A stretch of DNA of 64,000 nt from assembly GCA_905250115.1 (NCBI GenBank), contig CAJNOI010000017.1, positions 62,001 through 126,000 on the forward strand, written 5' to 3'. A model generated the notes under the pieces. It saw only the letters and a program-made list of their open reading frames with translations, was not told where the DNA came from and made no database searches. Positions 24,601 to 37,063 of the stretch are shown piece after piece. The stretch comes from Adineta steineri (lineage: Eukaryota > Rotifera > Eurotatoria > Adinetida > Adinetidae). The stretch's first letter is position 1. The number at the start of each line of letters is the position of its first letter. Both the position numbers and the translations under genes were made by a program.

Positions 24601-27115
24601 CCTGTATTACCTAAACCACTTGTACTACCTTGTAATATATTAACTAATTCTGTATCTCCAGATTGTTGTATAAGAGCCATAAAGTATCTATGAAAAAAAA
24701 AAGAATTATATTTTCTTGTATTTTTTTTTCAATTATATTACTGATAACTTCGAGCAAGTTCATCAGCTGCTGATCGAGCTGGACCACTGAGAATAGTCGT
24801 TATTGGATAAACAACACCATTACCATATATTTTAATATCTTCCGAACGTGTTGTAACAATATGTGCTACTTGTCGATTTGAAACAACATCAACTAAATAA
24901 ATATTTTATAAATAATTTCAAAAAATAAAAACAAGAAAATCATACTTTGAAATGTCTGATCTGCTTGTCCTATTCTACGAAATGTTACCCATTTACCAAG
25001 ACTTAATGTACTCAATTGTTTACTTGCATCCATAGCACATGGATAAAGTACTATTGGTACAATATGTGATTTGATAAACTATGGAAAAAAGAAACATTTT
25101 CTATTAAATAAATAAAAAAATGAAAAAAATCTTACATCATTGATATCATGTGTATTTTCTGGACTAGTGGGTTCAAATAGAAAATTTAAACTTGAACCAA
25201 AACTAGTAAATGCTTGATCATTTGGTAAGAACCAAGTTTGATGATGCATTGAACGTAATTCAGATCGAAAATAATCACTACGATCAGCTAATAAACGAAG
25301 ACGTCTAGAATAAAAAGTAACTCAATCTGTTTTTCTTCACAAAAAAAACAAATCTTACGAAAATTGTGTATCTTCAAGAGCATCATAAGCAGTTTTATAT
25401 TGAGTTTGATCACGTCGTTCAGGTGGCCATAAAATATTATCGATTACATTAATTATACCACGACTCATTGGACGTGATTGTAAGATAAATGCACTATTTA
25501 TTGTAGGACGCTGAAAGACAAAAACAAAAATATTCATTTAAAATTGATCTTTGTGATATAACAATTTTTTTTTACTTCATATTAAACAGTATTACTGTTC
25601 AGAGTATGAAGTATAACGACATAATTGTTTAGCGTTTAGCAAACTTTTCAGATAGTAGGATACTAATTAACAATCAAGATATTTCATATATACTGTTGAT
25701 GTTTCAATGACATTGAAAGAGACAATCATATAGTTCCTATCTTAAAACGCTTGATGTATTCTCACAAGATATTGATGACTATGCATTAGTGTTCATCGAT
25801 TCTTATAATGACTGGATGCGATTTTTTTTCAATTGCTTTTGAGGAGTTTCGCTAGTTCATTCATATGATTACACGCTTCATTATTTGTTATGTAATGTAA
25901 ATATCGGAATGTTTTAATTCAGTGATTAAAACATCAAATTAATAGACAATCAATTCAAAAATTGTCGCGTCTATTTAATGGTTTCTTAATTCATTTTATT
26001 TAGTCTATCGAATATAATAGATCACTCATATCTCGTTATAAACAAAGAATCTAATTATTCAAAGAACTTACTAATATTCCAATACCAGCATAATTCCCTT
26101 GTGCATAAAGTTGCTGCTGTTGTTGTTGTTGGAGATTTGGATTAATGTTTGTATTTGGTGGATTAGCATTTTGAAGAAATTGTGTATTTACATTTGGATT
26201 AAATACATTCGTATAATAATTAGTTAAATTTTGTGGAAATAAATTCGGATTACCCGATGATGCACTACCTAAAAAATTCAAAGAAGAAAATAATATTATA
26301 ATTATAAATTCTATTAAATCTACCTTGTGCAACAACATAGTTTTGAGTTTGTTGATTTGGACTATAATTATTTGTATTGCCTTAAGAAAATAATAAGAAA
26401 TTTGAAATTCAAATTTAATGTTTATGTTATATACATACCAAGATATGGACTAAGTGGAACAGAATTGTCAAATCTATTTGTTAGATTAAGTGATGTTTGT
26501 GCTGACCATGGTATACCGCTTGAACTATAACCTGAATTATCATAACTTACATTTATATATGGACCTGTACCACCATAAAAACCAAGACCATAGAATACCT
26601 GAAAAGAAAATGGATTAGTTTATTTTAACATTTGTTTTCGTTTACATACTTGAAATGGTAAAGCCATTGTAGGTAAATTATTTTGTGGACGATTATCTGC
26701 CATTTGTCTTGGATTAGCTTGATTAAATTTGTCTTGTGCCATATTATAGATAGTTTGATCATCAAAACGACCAGGTACAATATGATATTTCCATAATAAA
26801 GTTGGATCTTCATTTCTTCGATTAATACGTGTCATAGCATCATTATTTGGAGCAAAAATTGTAAAATCACCTGTAACAAGTGGTTGTGCTGATTGATAAG
26901 CATCTTGTAATAATCCTTGCAATTCTGGTTGACGAATTAATTGTTGATAAAACTAAATTGAAATATTTTCATTCGAAGAAAATAAAGTCTAAATCAAAGA
27001 ATTTATTAATAAAACTTACTAAAGTTAAATCTGGCATAGCAGATATATCTTCAATAGGACCAGAATAACATATGTTTATAATTATAAATAATATATAAGA
27101 ATGTATGAGATTCAT
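21605..27115 (-). CDS. Multi-FAS1 (fasciclin) extracellular protein with Gln-rich insert
   Basis: The ATG at 27115 starts a signal peptide (MNLIHSYILFIIINICYS), with first exon 27020-27115 and second 26650-26952. FAS1 signatures recur: DFTIFAPNNDAMTRIN then WKYHIVPG; RSMHHQTWFLPNDQAFTSFG then FIKSHIVP; and YTLFIPTNTALQSIGV then VLRHVC. About four FAS1 units are likely. Between the third and fourth, 23.5-24.4 kb encodes a long Gln-rich tract with repeated PNQQQ units. A Pro/Gly/Tyr-rich segment with a dibasic-rich stretch (PPIRRNRRKRQDW) follows. The C terminus FLLFILITLLIFIKHL suggests a GPI-anchor signal. FAS1 proteins act in cell adhesion and matrix. A one-base frameshift at 24005-24010 interrupts the Gln-rich exon (see findings). 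Confidence 0.75.
23488..24394 (-). repeat. Coding Gln-rich minisatellite (PNQQQ units)
   Basis: Imperfect tandem copies on the minus strand encode PNQQQQILPNQQ-like and PNQQHQQQIQPNQQ-like units of about 5-15 codons. They include near-identical repeats of about 60-75 bp around 23940-24120. Such tracts expand and contract easily and are prone to assembly and homopolymer errors. Confidence 0.85.
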
Positions 27116-27890
27116 ATTCTTTTGTAGATCAACTTCAAAGTATACTCTAAATAATACAAAACGTATGCAAGTAGATGTTATATTATTATTCTTTTTTTCT
27201 CTCCCTTTCACTATGTCTTATTCTCTCTCTCTCTCTTCCTCTCTTTCTCTAGACTTTTTCGCTTTTAAATCAAGAACAAGGAGGGATAGACAGATATGTA
27301 TAGAGGACATATTTTGCAATAAAGAACAGAACAGAATAGATCTTACTGTTCTAGACAGACAGAAAGAAAAATTTCTATGAAATAGACGTGTATTTGATGG
27401 TCAACTATTGTCGTACTAGACTTGACCGTATTAAAATAGTGAACTCTATTGTACATTTTTACCTGTTCTGCATTGACATAAAAGTTCAGATCGAACAATG
27501 CATGTATACTACACTATTGTTGTCCGCACATGAATAACGATAAAAAAAAAATTTTCTCATAAAAAAGTTGAGCTGATGTAATGAATTCTATGGATGAGAG
27601 ACAATCACCTAGGCCTTTTTTTAAATATTCTTAAGATTGTAAGGTAAGAGCAACGAAAAAAAAACAATTGAATAATTGAAATGTCATCTTATCATTGTTG
27701 ATGAAGCGAAAAAAAGCTCTTTAATGTCGATATTGTCATCGACTGCCCAAACTAAAAAAAAATATATATACATCATATTCATTCTTATCTTCTCTTCTTT
27801 GTATATCAAGGTAATTACCAATTGTCATCGATATCATCGATCATCAAATTATCCTTTATTCTTTTTATCAATAAAAAAAAACGAAGAATT
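27116..27890. other. Intergenic spacer, 775 bp
   Basis: Promoter side of the fasciclin gene and 3' side of the decarboxylase gene. It contains a CT-rich tract at about 27190-27250. No exon, RNA gene or repeat is otherwise supported. Confidence 0.5.
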
Positions 27891-29274
27891 CTAGTCAATA
27901 CAATAAGTCCGTAAAAGATCTTCATTTGTTTCTCGTTTTTTTAAAACTTTTATTTGTTCATGTTCATCTAATGTATATTCAGCTGGTCGTGGTCTCATAT
28001 TATAATTTGAACTCATACTTGAACAATAAGCACCAGTATCAAAAATTGCTAGAAAATCTCCACGTTGTAATATCTTTGGTAAACATCGTTCTCGACCAAG
28101 AAAATCTCCACTTTCACATACAGGCCCAACTATATCATAAGCTATACGTTCTTCTTGTGGTGATGAAATAACAGTATCAATATGATGATATGCTTGATAA
28201 AGAGCTGGACGAATACATTCAGTCATTGATGCATCAACAATAAGTTGTCGTATTGGACCTGTTTGTTTTTGTCCAAGTACACGTGTTATAATAACACAGG
28301 TGTTGGCAACTAAACTTCGTCCAGGTTCAACAATTATTTCAATAGAATTCGGAATTGATTGTAAAGGTTGTTTGATTGCTTGAACATAATCTTCAATAGT
28401 TGGAATTGAAATATGTTCTTCAGGTTCATTTGCTGTACGATTAGCATATCGTTTATAATCAATATTCAATCCACCACCAATATTAAGAAAACGAAGATGA
28501 TGAAATCGTTTCATATCAAATAATTTAATCATTTTTTCTACACATTCAACAATGACTTGTGTATTAGATATGGTTGAACCTAAATGACAATGAAAACCAA
28601 ATAACCGTATCCATTTATCATGGTTATCTTCAATTAATTTATAAATTGATTCTAAATCATCAATACTTGTACCAAATTTACTCGTTTTTGATGCAGTTGT
28701 GTTATATGCATGTACATTAGAATCACCTAATATTGGATTGACACGTATAAGTACATTAGCAATTTTATTTAATTGACGTGCATATTTAAGTATAACTTCA
28801 AGATCAAATAAGCTATCAACATTAAGTAAAACACCAGATTCAATAGCCATTTGAATACTTTCATCAGTTTTACCATTTCCATTAAAAATTATCTTTGATG
28901 GCTTAAAAACAAAAATTTATCGATGTTATTTTTTATTTAAAACTTACTTCAAAACCATTCGATAAAGCTAATTGCATTTCACCACCACTTACAGTAGTTA
29001 ACATTACTTTTGAAGATTTTAATATTGATAATAAATGTGGATTATAATTTGCTTTCATTGAATAGGATAATCGAGCACGAATTGGTGCAAGATCATTAAG
29101 CGCATGTTGATAAGTATTAACATTATGTTGAAATTGATTTAAACTATAGAGTATAAATGGTGTTGGTGGTGATGATAAACGATCAATAACTTGTTTAACT
29201 GGTGTTGAATCAATAAATAATCGTTCTTCATGTCCTTCTTTATAATAAAATCCATGTTTTGTACTCATTTTCAT
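27891..29274 (-). CDS. Diaminopimelate-decarboxylase-type PLP enzyme (LysA-like)
   Basis: Two exons, 28948-29274 and 27891-28901, about 445 residues. It is a group-IV PLP decarboxylase of the LysA branch. The PLP lysine is in YSMKANYNP; FHCHLGST and FLNIGGGLNIDY hold the cofactor; EPGRSLVAN binds phosphate or carboxylate. CESGDFLGRERCLP carries the active-site Cys from the partner subunit, and DTGAYCSSM follows. LysA makes lysine from meso-diaminopimelate in bacteria, plants and fungi-like protists; animals lack that pathway. All key residues look intact, so the protein is probably active, but the substrate here is unknown. GTG-led frame upstream of 29274 has no ATG. The intron shows it is a eukaryotic copy and not contamination. 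Confidence 0.85.
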
Positions 29275-29887
29275 ATAGAAGAATGTGTGCTTATCTTTGT
29301 GTTTCACCTTGAAAAAAACAAATGTTTTTTGCTACACACTAGATCACGCGTATTGTAATGAAAAAAACAAAGTTAAGAATCAGAGGGCGTATAAAATAAA
29401 TGTTTTTATGATACGATATAAATAATGAGTCATTATTTCAATACAATAGAAAAAATAGTTATGACTATACTTTGATCAGGTACATGTGAATATTTTCTGT
29501 ATCTAGACAATGTTACAATAATTTTGATTTGCCTTTTCAATCTAAATAACGTTTTATAGATCATTCGAAGGTTATGTATTTTAATAGATTGACAGACAGT
29601 TCGAACTTTCTTTGAAAAAAAATAGATGAATGTGCAATACTAATTTATTTTGTAGATTTAAACTTTTACTATTCGACAATATAAGTGAAACAAGAACATA
29701 AAATGCAAAACGAATAAAATTCTTCTAAGACTTATTTACGATTCAATAAACACCATTATAATATAATAATTCAGAAAAATTTATTAGTTATTTTAAACAA
29801 AAATAAATAAAACAAAATTCCATATGACATCAATTAATAATAAAGCATAAAATCACTCAATATTAAGAAATACTTCATTGAATACAT
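29275..29887. other. Intergenic spacer, 613 bp
   Basis: AT-rich spacer upstream of the LysA-like gene. I see nothing coding or repetitive. Confidence 0.45.
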
Positions 29888-32551
29888 TCAAATAGCTTCA
29901 ATATAATTTGCTGGTACATAACCTTTTTGGCTTGTATCATTGATTTTTTCAACATACCACCATTCATTATTTCCATCACCATCAAAACGTTGTAAAATTT
30001 TTAATCGTTCACCAACAGTCAAACAAAGAACACCATCTGCTGCACAATTAAAATCATATAATGCAATATAAATCTAAATTTAATATAGGAATTATAGTGG
30101 AAAGGTTTGCCTTACAAATTATAATACTTCTTCTTGTATAGTCGATGTCTCGATAATGCAATCATCGGGATCGATAGCAGCATATTGATGATATTCATGT
30201 GTTGATAGTGCTGTTGACGATGATGACCGACAATCTACTTGATTTAGATAGATTCCTTCATTTTCTTGTTCGTCAACATCGTGTGCAGAATTGATTAAAC
30301 ATGGATCTGATCCTGTATGATTTCTTGATAAAATATTTAGAGTTTGTCCAACATTTGATCTTAGACTTGTACGAGGTAATGGTAGAGGAGCTCGTGTAGG
30401 TATTTGTAAATCCTGACGAATTGGTATTGGTGGTGGAGAAGAAAGAATATCTACTTGATTGTTAGATGTAATTGGAATGAGAATAGAATGAGGTATATAA
30501 CCTTGTGTAACTAAACAAGAAGAAAATATCTTTCTTTTTTCAAATCAAAAATATTCGTATGTTCATACTTCCATTATCTACAAACCAGTGTAGATCAATA
30601 TTATCTCCATCATATTGACGAATAACACTAACAATATCACCCTATTTAATAAAAAAAATCATCTGATGTATCCGATCAAAATAATTTTTCTCTAATTAAA
30701 CAATTATCTATATAACGAACAAATCAAACGATTAGGATATATTACCAATAAAATACTATTATAAACGATAGTTAAATTCAGCAGAAGTAATTCTACACTT
30801 GACAAAAAACAACCTCGAGAATTTTGCATAAAAATTATGATCGTAATGACATAACCATTGATCTGGAAAATATGTGATTTTATCTCTGGTATAGATTTAG
30901 TATTTATAAAAAAAACATCTTTTTCTTTCTTCCAGTCATTCTCCTGCGCATCAATGAAATATACATTTATATTAACTTTTTAATGTAACCTCTAAAGTTT
31001 ATTGCTTTTATTCTAATGTTTAACTTACATTTTGAACAATAATTTCTGATCTTGAATTTGCTGTTCGATTATTATTAGACCCATTATAATCTTGAATAAC
31101 GGTATATAAATCTTTTTCTGGATAACGATTTTTTATTAACTGTCGAATTTCATCTGTTTGAATATAAGTTTCCTATTGAGATAAAATATTTTTAAGAAAA
31201 AAAAAAGAAAATCTATAAAAAAACAAACTTTATCATAATTATAAGTATTATTCATTCCTAGGGAAATTTTTGTTGTTGATAAATGTTTTAATCTTTCCGA
31301 AAAATTTTTTGCTGTTATAGTTAATTGAAAAAATTGTTCGGTAACTAAATTATTTTTTATTGTAAATCGTTCAAGTATTTGTTGCCAATTTAATTGTTCA
31401 AGTGTCATAGCTGATATTGTCTATGAATTAAAAAAGAATTTATAATAAATTATTTTTCTCTCTCTCGTATACTTGATTAAGTACAAGTTGAGTATTAGTT
31501 TTCATCTGTTGTATTAAACGAAAATATGCACGAATATATTCTTTAAAACATATCGATAATATCTGACAAGTATGTTCATATAAAATGGGTAATTCTTCTA
31601 ATAATTGATTATTTAATATCTCATATGTTTGTTTCGATAGATCGAGTACTTGTTTTGCCTAGATTTTTGGAAAGCAAAAATGAAAATTATAATTTTTTTT
31701 TTCGTTTCTTATACTTGTTTCACTTGTTGATCTTTCACTTTTTCATAAGCTGATTGAGCACTATCATAATCTAATAATTTATTATGTCTTTTTGATATAA
31801 GATTTGATGGTAAAATAAATAATTTTATTAAAATATTTATTGAATGAATAACATATAATTCAATATGATTGCGCTGTTTGATAAAACAAGAATTATGATA
31901 AAGAAAAGAAAAATAATCTTACAAATTCTTTAAATGCATGTTCGAGTAATGAACGTTTTGATCCAAGAAATTGTTGTACTAAATCCGGCATTTTATCGTT
32001 TAATAATTCTTCAAGATCTTCAGCGACATCAACTTGTGTTAAAATAGTTTCCTAAAAACCAAAAAAATTCGTAATATCGTAAATAACAAAATTAAATTTA
32101 CCCTAAATGCTTCAATACTTATATAAATATTTCGTTGAAATAATTTTAAAAATTTTTCAATAGCACGAAAACGTTGTTCTTGAAAATTAAATTGTTCATC
32201 AATTGTATGTGCTGTTAAACCAAATGCACTTGATAAACGCATAGTAATTCGTGCAGATTTTTTTTTCATTGTTTGAATATTTAATCGATAAAATTTATTT
32301 GGTGGTAATATTTCATCTTTATCACGTTGTTGAGATTTTGAAACAACCATAGTTGAAGAATTTGATGGCTGTTGTTGTTCTCGTCGAAGAAAATTAAGTT
32401 TTGATGTTGATGATGTTCGTTTAGGTAATGGTGGCATAGATGATGAACGTCGAAATATACTTATATGATATGGTTCAGTATTATCTTCCGTTGCATTGGC
32501 ATTTCTTGTACTTTGTATAAGTATAAAACGTGTTCGTTTTGCCAAGGACAT
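29888..32551 (-). CDS. BAR-SH3-SH3 protein, similar to the C-terminal half of Tuba/DNMBP
   Basis: Multi-exon gene starting at ATG 32551 (MSLAKRTRF). The N-terminal part is basic and Ser-rich (RRSSSMPPLPKR). A helical BAR-type region runs across exons at 32.2-31.1 kb (FRAIEKFLKLFQRNIYISIE, VAEDLEELLNDKMPDLVQQF, LEELPILYEHTCQI, WQQILERFTIKNN). SH3 domain one is built from exons ending VIRQYDGDNIDLHWFVDNG and starting TQGYIPHSIL. A Pro-rich linker (SSPPPIPIRQ, RAPLPLPR) follows. SH3 two (IYIALYDFNCAADG...WWYVEK...GYVPANYIEAI) ends the protein. BAR plus SH3 proteins link membrane curvature to actin and dynamin. No DH/GEF domain is seen upstream. Confidence 0.75.
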
Positions 32552-34390
32552 TTTCAATCATATACGAGAATACGATTTTTTTTATATGATGAAATTGAAG
32601 ATACACGCGTCTCAAATCGTATGTGTATATATATATATATACATATAGGTGATTATGCAAAAAATGTTTGTACATTTCTCTTTCTCTCATCACTTCTTTT
32701 CTGTTGTTCTTGTATCTGCTCATACTTGCCAGTAGAAAAAAAAACGAAAAGTTCCTTTTTTTTCTTTCATTTGTCCCTGGTTTTCGTTCTCTCTTTCTCT
32801 CTATCTACAAGGACATTTTACTACTGCTCAAAGTAAACATAATATACCAATGATTGAGGGTCAATACGAATAAGCATGACCACGCAATCATATATACGCA
32901 TTGATGTTGTTAAGATACTTATATATATATATATATAATTGATATTAGTATTCATATACATAATAAAATTTAAATTAGAAGAGATGAAATAACTTTAGTT
33001 TTGAAAAAAACGAAAGAACTCTATTATTCATTCGATATTGTAATACAGAGATAACCTAGAGCATTTCTTTTTTTTTTTGTGAGATGATTATATAATCATT
33101 CTCTTGATTTGAAGGCCTTGTGTATTGTTAATCATAGATGATGATGAAAGAAGAAAGTGAACGATTTTGATATTCATTGTCACAAAGCATATTGTGATAT
33201 AAGAATAAAATTCTAAGATACATATTTCTACTCTATTTTTTTTGTATTATATCAAAATTACTTCTCTCATAAGCATTTTTTCAATAATAAGCACCTTCTT
33301 ATGTCAGACAGACAATAGTTCGTTCAATACTGTTTTATTATGAATGAGTCTCTCACTATTCTAATAAAATGAATGCTTATTTCTAGTCCTATGAACAATA
33401 ATGTTCTCTGCGATGTGTTCTATTACTCACGCGTAGCTTACATTGTAATCAATAATCATAGGATGTATAAAATATGGGGTTGAACTAACTGTGCATATTT
33501 AAACGAAGAACAAAAAATCAATATTAGACAAATAATAATAATGTTTGATGTAACATCTCATCATTTACTTTTACATTAATAACTACACGTAATAACATTG
33601 TATCAAGTCAATAGGTATTGATTGAAAATGAGTGTCGTAGTTTTTTTGATAATGTTAAGTAAATAGAATGAAAAAAAAAAGAGAGAATAAAATAATAAAG
33701 AAATTCCATTAAACCTTAGTGAACTAATAGAAATCATACAATGATTACGTTTATGTTTTGTTATATAATATTCTCAAGTTTATGAAACTATAAGTGATAT
33801 TGATCTTGATTTGACAATGTCAGTGCAAAGTATATTTCATGATTTTGTTTAGTGAGTTGAAAAAGAAAACGATCATCTTATGTTTTGGAATAAAATTATT
33901 TCTAGATTTCAAAAAAATCTTTTTATCACATTCAGTGATACGCGATGACAAATAATTATTAATGTATCGTGACTTAAAAGTATTCATTTAATTAATGTAT
34001 TATTTATAGAAAATGTCAAAGAGTATACTCTTTCATATAGATATGTGAACAACCACAAGAAGTAGATTTAATATTTAATAGAACTTGTTTGATTATAATG
34101 ATACACTTGACTGTGAATATGTGGAGAAATAATGATGTGTTTATTTAAGAAAGAACTCTATAAAAAGATCTCATGGGAAATTTACAAGTAACTGTTTTAT
34201 TTAGATCATTCTATATTATAGCTATTTTTGTATATTTCTATATTTATCAGTAAATAAATAATTCATTAGTAGGAAAAATGTTTATTTCTATAGATGAAAT
34301 GGAGTTGGACAAGAATATCACTTTTCTAACTATAAAGAATGTTCGATAGTTGATGTTGATAGGAAAAACATGAAAGATTGAATTAACAGA
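32552..34390. other. Intergenic region, 1.8 kb
   Basis: AT-rich spacer with TA microsatellites near 32625-32645 and 32920-32937 and a CT-rich run near 32775-32810. No coding exon is supported. Confidence 0.45.
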
Positions 34391-34692
34391 TTAACCAGCA
34401 CGTTTTTTAAGCAATTGCCAACGCATAGCAAAGAATGGAACAGCAACAGCAGTTGATACATAAAGAATTAACGTCGTTGCTAAACCCCATTTACTGTTTG
34501 CTAGAAGAAAAAAAATATAATTTTTATTTAATTTTTTATTATGAAAATTTTCTTACCATTAAATGGTACATTAGAGCCTGGTAAAGCTTCTTGATCCCAA
34601 TTATCTTGTAAGCGTTTACGTGAACTTAAACTAAATTGTCGACGACCGACTGTTTTTGGTACTAAACTAAGACATGGGCGTAATGATGCCAT
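34391..34692 (-). CDS. COX7C: Cytochrome c oxidase subunit 7C
   Basis: Two exons, 34557-34692 and 34391-34500, give 81 residues. The basic, Ser-rich N terminus (RPCLSLVPKTVGRRQFSLSS) looks like a mitochondrial presequence. NLPF-like GSNVPFN precedes the membrane part: NSKWGLATTLILYVSTAVAV, then PFFAMRWQLLKKRAG. This order and the conserved PF..(V/M)R.QL.K ending match COX7C, a single-pass subunit of complex IV in the inner mitochondrial membrane. The intron splits the Ala codon just after VPFN. The short gene is easily missed by ORF calling because both exons are small. Confidence 0.88.
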
Positions 34693-34832
34693 GAATAAAA
34701 TTTAAAAAAAAACAAATCTAGAACATATCGAATGAAATATTTTCTTTTGAAGATATACAGACAAATATTTTTGTACAGATACAGAGAAAAAAAAAGTTTC
34801 TATATAACAAACAAACAAATTTATAAGAATTA

Positions 34833-37063
34833 TCAATTCATCTGTGATTGTGGTGGTGGTGGCTGTTGTTGTTGTTGAGGAGGAGGAGGATGAGGAATTT
34901 GCTGCTGTGGTGGTTGTTGTTGCTGTTGTTGAGGTGGTGGACCATAATCATAACCTTGTGGGGGTGGTGGTGGATAATATTGCTGTTGAGGAGGTCCAGA
35001 AACACCTGATGGATCATAGGGTGGATTTTGTGGATAGCCATATTGTTGAGATGGATGTGGTGGTGGTGGTGCACCACCATTCCAGCTGCCAGGACCGCCA
35101 CCATAACCATAATTAACTCCGTTTACATACATTTGTGGTGGTGGTTGTTGTTGAGGAGGGCCACGCATTTGAGGCGGGGGTCCTTGTTGTTGTTGAGGAG
35201 CAACACCCATGGGTTGCTGTTGTTGTTGTGGAATAATACCCATTTGTTGTTGTTGCTGTTGAGATGGAGGTTGATTTGGTGGCCATTGTTGTTGTTGTTG
35301 AGGCCATTGAACATTAGGAGGATAAGGATTGTAATATCGAGGATCTAAGATTTACAAAAAATAAAATAAAAATCTCAATGAAATTATTACCATATGCATT
35401 AGGTTGCCATTGTTGTTGAGGTGATGGTGGTGGCTGTTGTTGTTGTTGTTGCCATTGAACATTTGGTGGATATTGTGCAGGACGTTGATTCATATGCGGT
35501 GGTCGATATTGTTGAGCTTGTTGAGGATGACCATAACCTGGTGCTGGAGGGTAGCCACCTCCTTGATGCATCATTGGATAGCCTTGATGAGGTTGAGGTG
35601 GTTGTTGCTGCTGTGGTGGTTGTTGTTGTTGTTGTGGGGGTAGTATTTGTTGCTGCGGTGGTACTTGTTGCATTACAGATGGCGGTGGTGGAGGTGGTGG
35701 TAATTGAGCTTGTACAGGTTGAGTTGGCGCCATTGGGGATTGAGCATGTTGTATTGGTGGCATTGATGTTGGTATGTGTTGTGTTGGAGGAACTGGTGAT
35801 GGCACATGTGGTGGTGGTGGTACAGAAGGCATTTGAGCAGGTATAGGTTGAGGTGGCATTTGAGTTGGTACAGGTTGAGGAGGCATTTGAGGTGGTACAG
35901 ATTGTGGAGGCATATGATTTGGTACAGGTTGAGGAGGTATTTGAGCTGGTACAGGTGGTTGTGCCAATATAGGTTGTGGTGGTAATGGTTGCGATGACGA
36001 TGGTGGTGCCGGTGGTGGTTGTTGTTGAGGAATTTCAGCAATTGATACAGGTTCAGTTTTAGTTGGTGCAGTAACGACATTTGGTTGCGAAGGAACTGCT
36101 AGTGCTGCTGTTGTTGTTGGTGTAGGTGGAGGTGGTGGTGGTGTTGCAGCAGCAGCTTGTTGTTGTTGTTGTAAAAGTAATTGTTTTTCTTTTTGTAATT
36201 TTTCCATTGCTTCATATTTTTGTAATATTTCACTAATTTTCTCTCGACTTAAATTTGTTGTCGAAGCATCATCATATTCTTCATGAAATTTTTCATTTGC
36301 TTCTAAAAATTTTCGTTTTTTGTCTACATGTTTTTCTTCTAATTCATTCAAATCTTTTTCAAATGTTTCTCGATGTGTTTTAAGTGCATCAACTTGTCGA
36401 CGTAATGTTAATATACGATCAACACTAACATTCGATCGTAAATCCGGTATACAAACTTCATTAAATATTTCACATAATAAACGTTGATTACGTTGAAAAC
36501 GTGCAGCAGCTATATGTCGTGATGAAAAATATATATCATCAGCTTCATCATCGTCTGTAGATGGTTCAATTGTAAATGAAGAATTATTCATATTATCGAT
36601 TGGACCACCATGACCTGGAATACCTGGACGAAGATATGGAGCTTCATGATCATCATGTCCACGAATATTTTTTTCTAGAAAAAAAAATTATTTTAAAATT
36701 TTTCTCTTTTTTTCTATATGAAAAATTTAATTATTTACCATGAATACTACGTGTCATAGACCATGGTTTACGACTATAACGATTTGAATAAGGCATTGAA
36801 TTAGATTTATCCATTGAACCCATACCAACACTACCAGGTTTCATAGGTCCCATAGAAGCAGCAGATCGCATTGGTGAAGGTGATGATGATAGACCCATAT
36901 TAGGACCCATAGATGTATTTCCTGGACTAGGACCAGTCATAAGACCGTTGCTTATTCGTTTCGATGATGTAGATGATGCTGTTGATGATGATGGTGGTGG
37001 TCGAGGATTAAATCCTGGATGACCATGTGAAGAAACAAGAAATGGTCCTGAATTTTGAGACAT
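34833..37063 (-). CDS. SMARCE1: SMARCE1/BAF57-like SWI/SNF subunit lacking the HMG box
   Basis: Three exons, 36739-37063, 35391-36674 and 34833-35344, join in frame to 706 residues. The conserved BAF57 coiled-coil core is clear: SSRHIAAARFQRNQRLL, CIPDLRSNVSVDRILTLRRQ and EEKHVDKKRKFLEANEKF. Upstream, exon one ends with MPYSNRYSRKPW, matching the first strand of the BAF57 HMG box (MPYMRYSRKVW). The rest of the box is then absent, and the next exon continues EKNIRGHDDHEAPYLRPG. Downstream of the core is a very long Gln/Pro-rich tail with (V/M)PPQPVP repeats and polyGln. BAF57 tethers the SWI/SNF remodeller to DNA; this one would do so without that domain. Confidence 0.82.
34844..36180 (-). repeat. 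Gln/Pro triplet-repeat coding tract
   Basis: Repetitive coding sequence in exons two and three of the SMARCE1-like gene: CAA/CAG runs (polyGln), CCA runs (polyPro) and tandem PVPxQMPPQ units at about 35840-35960. Apparent open frames on the opposite strand here are shadows of these triplets. Confidence 0.85.

Noticed and set aside
27891..29274. LysA-like gene as bacterial contamination
   Set aside because: It has an in-frame GT-AG intron of 46 bp, the same base composition as its neighbours, and sits between animal-type genes on continuous sequence.
34844..36080. Long open frames on both strands rich in Val, His, Asn or Leu
   Set aside because: They are shadow frames of the CAA/CCA triplet repeats in the SMARCE1-like gene and have no independent start, splice or domain support.
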